Positions 6,676 to 6,744 of a DNA stretch of 6,744 nt are shown here, piece by piece (position 1 is the first letter of the stretch; every line of letters begins with the position of its first letter). Location of the stretch: the NCBI GenBank assembly GCA_025924775.1, contig JAICHS010000126.1, positions 1-6,744 on the forward strand, given 5' to 3'. The notes below the pieces were generated by a model. It saw only the letters and a program-made list of their open reading frames with translations. It did not search any database and was not told the origin of the DNA. A program made the position numbers and the translations under genes. This DNA comes from Rhodanobacteraceae bacterium (GTDB lineage Bacteria; Pseudomonadota; Gammaproteobacteria; Xanthomonadales; Rhodanobacteraceae).

Positions 6676-6744
6676 GTGGCCATCGTGGATGAACTGCAGG
6701 CGGGCTGGTACGCGGATCGACAACCGCCACTGTGGGCCTTGCCG
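6676..6744 (+). CDS. lpxK: Tetraacyldisaccharide 4'-kinase LpxK, 5' fragment
   Basis: Start of the lipid A 4'-kinase gene, whose membrane-bound product phosphorylates the tetraacyldisaccharide precursor to lipid IVA. Only 23 codons fall inside the window, without a stop, so the kinase motifs (P-loop and others) are not visible. The visible peptide, DELQAGWYADRQPPLWALP near its end, fits the LpxK N-terminus, which typically has a Trp-Tyr pair followed by a proline pair before the first membrane helix. Start GTG 6676 has GGAG 7 bases upstream; GTG 6685 is an alternative. The gene begins 14 bases after the msbA stop, and msbA-lpxK is a widely conserved pair in gammaproteobacteria. The identification leans on that context as much as on the short peptide. 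Confidence 0.8.
   Translation, partial: MAIVDELQAGWYADRQPPLWALP

Noticed and set aside
3716..6730. Open frame of 1004 codons on the minus strand, antisense to exbB-exbD-msbA
   Set aside because: Its translation is rich in His, Gln, Arg and Ala with no recognisable domain or membrane segment, and it lies exactly opposite three confidently identified genes. Long stop-free antisense frames are expected where codons favour G/C at the third position.

Overview
The window reads as a chromosomal stretch from a GC-rich gammaproteobacterium. The order lolC/E-lolD-comEC-exbB-exbD-msbA-lpxK, the protein sequences and the strong G/C preference at third codon positions best fit the Xanthomonadales (Xanthomonadaceae/Rhodanobacteraceae). 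That placement comes from recalled gene order and protein similarity, not from a search. I see no tRNA, rRNA, CRISPR array, insertion sequence or prophage signature. All genes are on the + strand and coding density is close to 100%; the largest non-coding gap is about 80 bases.

Left part (1-3701): the 3' end of a LolC/LolE-type permease gene overlaps lolD by 8 bases. Together these encode the inner-membrane ABC machine that releases lipoproteins to the LolA chaperone. Seven bases after lolD, comEC starts on GTG. It encodes the DNA-uptake channel of natural transformation, with all three expected parts: an OB-fold domain, a polytopic Competence domain and a metallo-beta-lactamase-like domain with its HxDxDH motif.

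Right part (3702-6744): the gap after comEC holds a good sigma-70-type promoter (CTGACA-N16-TATCAT). It would start a second transcript, exbB-exbD-msbA-lpxK. ExbB and ExbD form a proton-driven energising complex of the TolQ/TolR type. msbA overlaps exbD by ATGA and encodes the lipid A/lipooligosaccharide flippase. lpxK (only its first 23 codons are inside the window) encodes the lipid A 4'-kinase.

The region is an envelope-biogenesis block: lipoprotein sorting, DNA import, a proton-powered motor, lipid A flipping and lipid A phosphorylation. Most of it is well known. The points most worth a second look are the ExbBD motor tightly coupled to msbA-lpxK with no tonB beside it, the promoter that implies exbB starts at GTG 3782 rather than ATG 3767, and several small features inside comEC. 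I did not find a convincing new system here.
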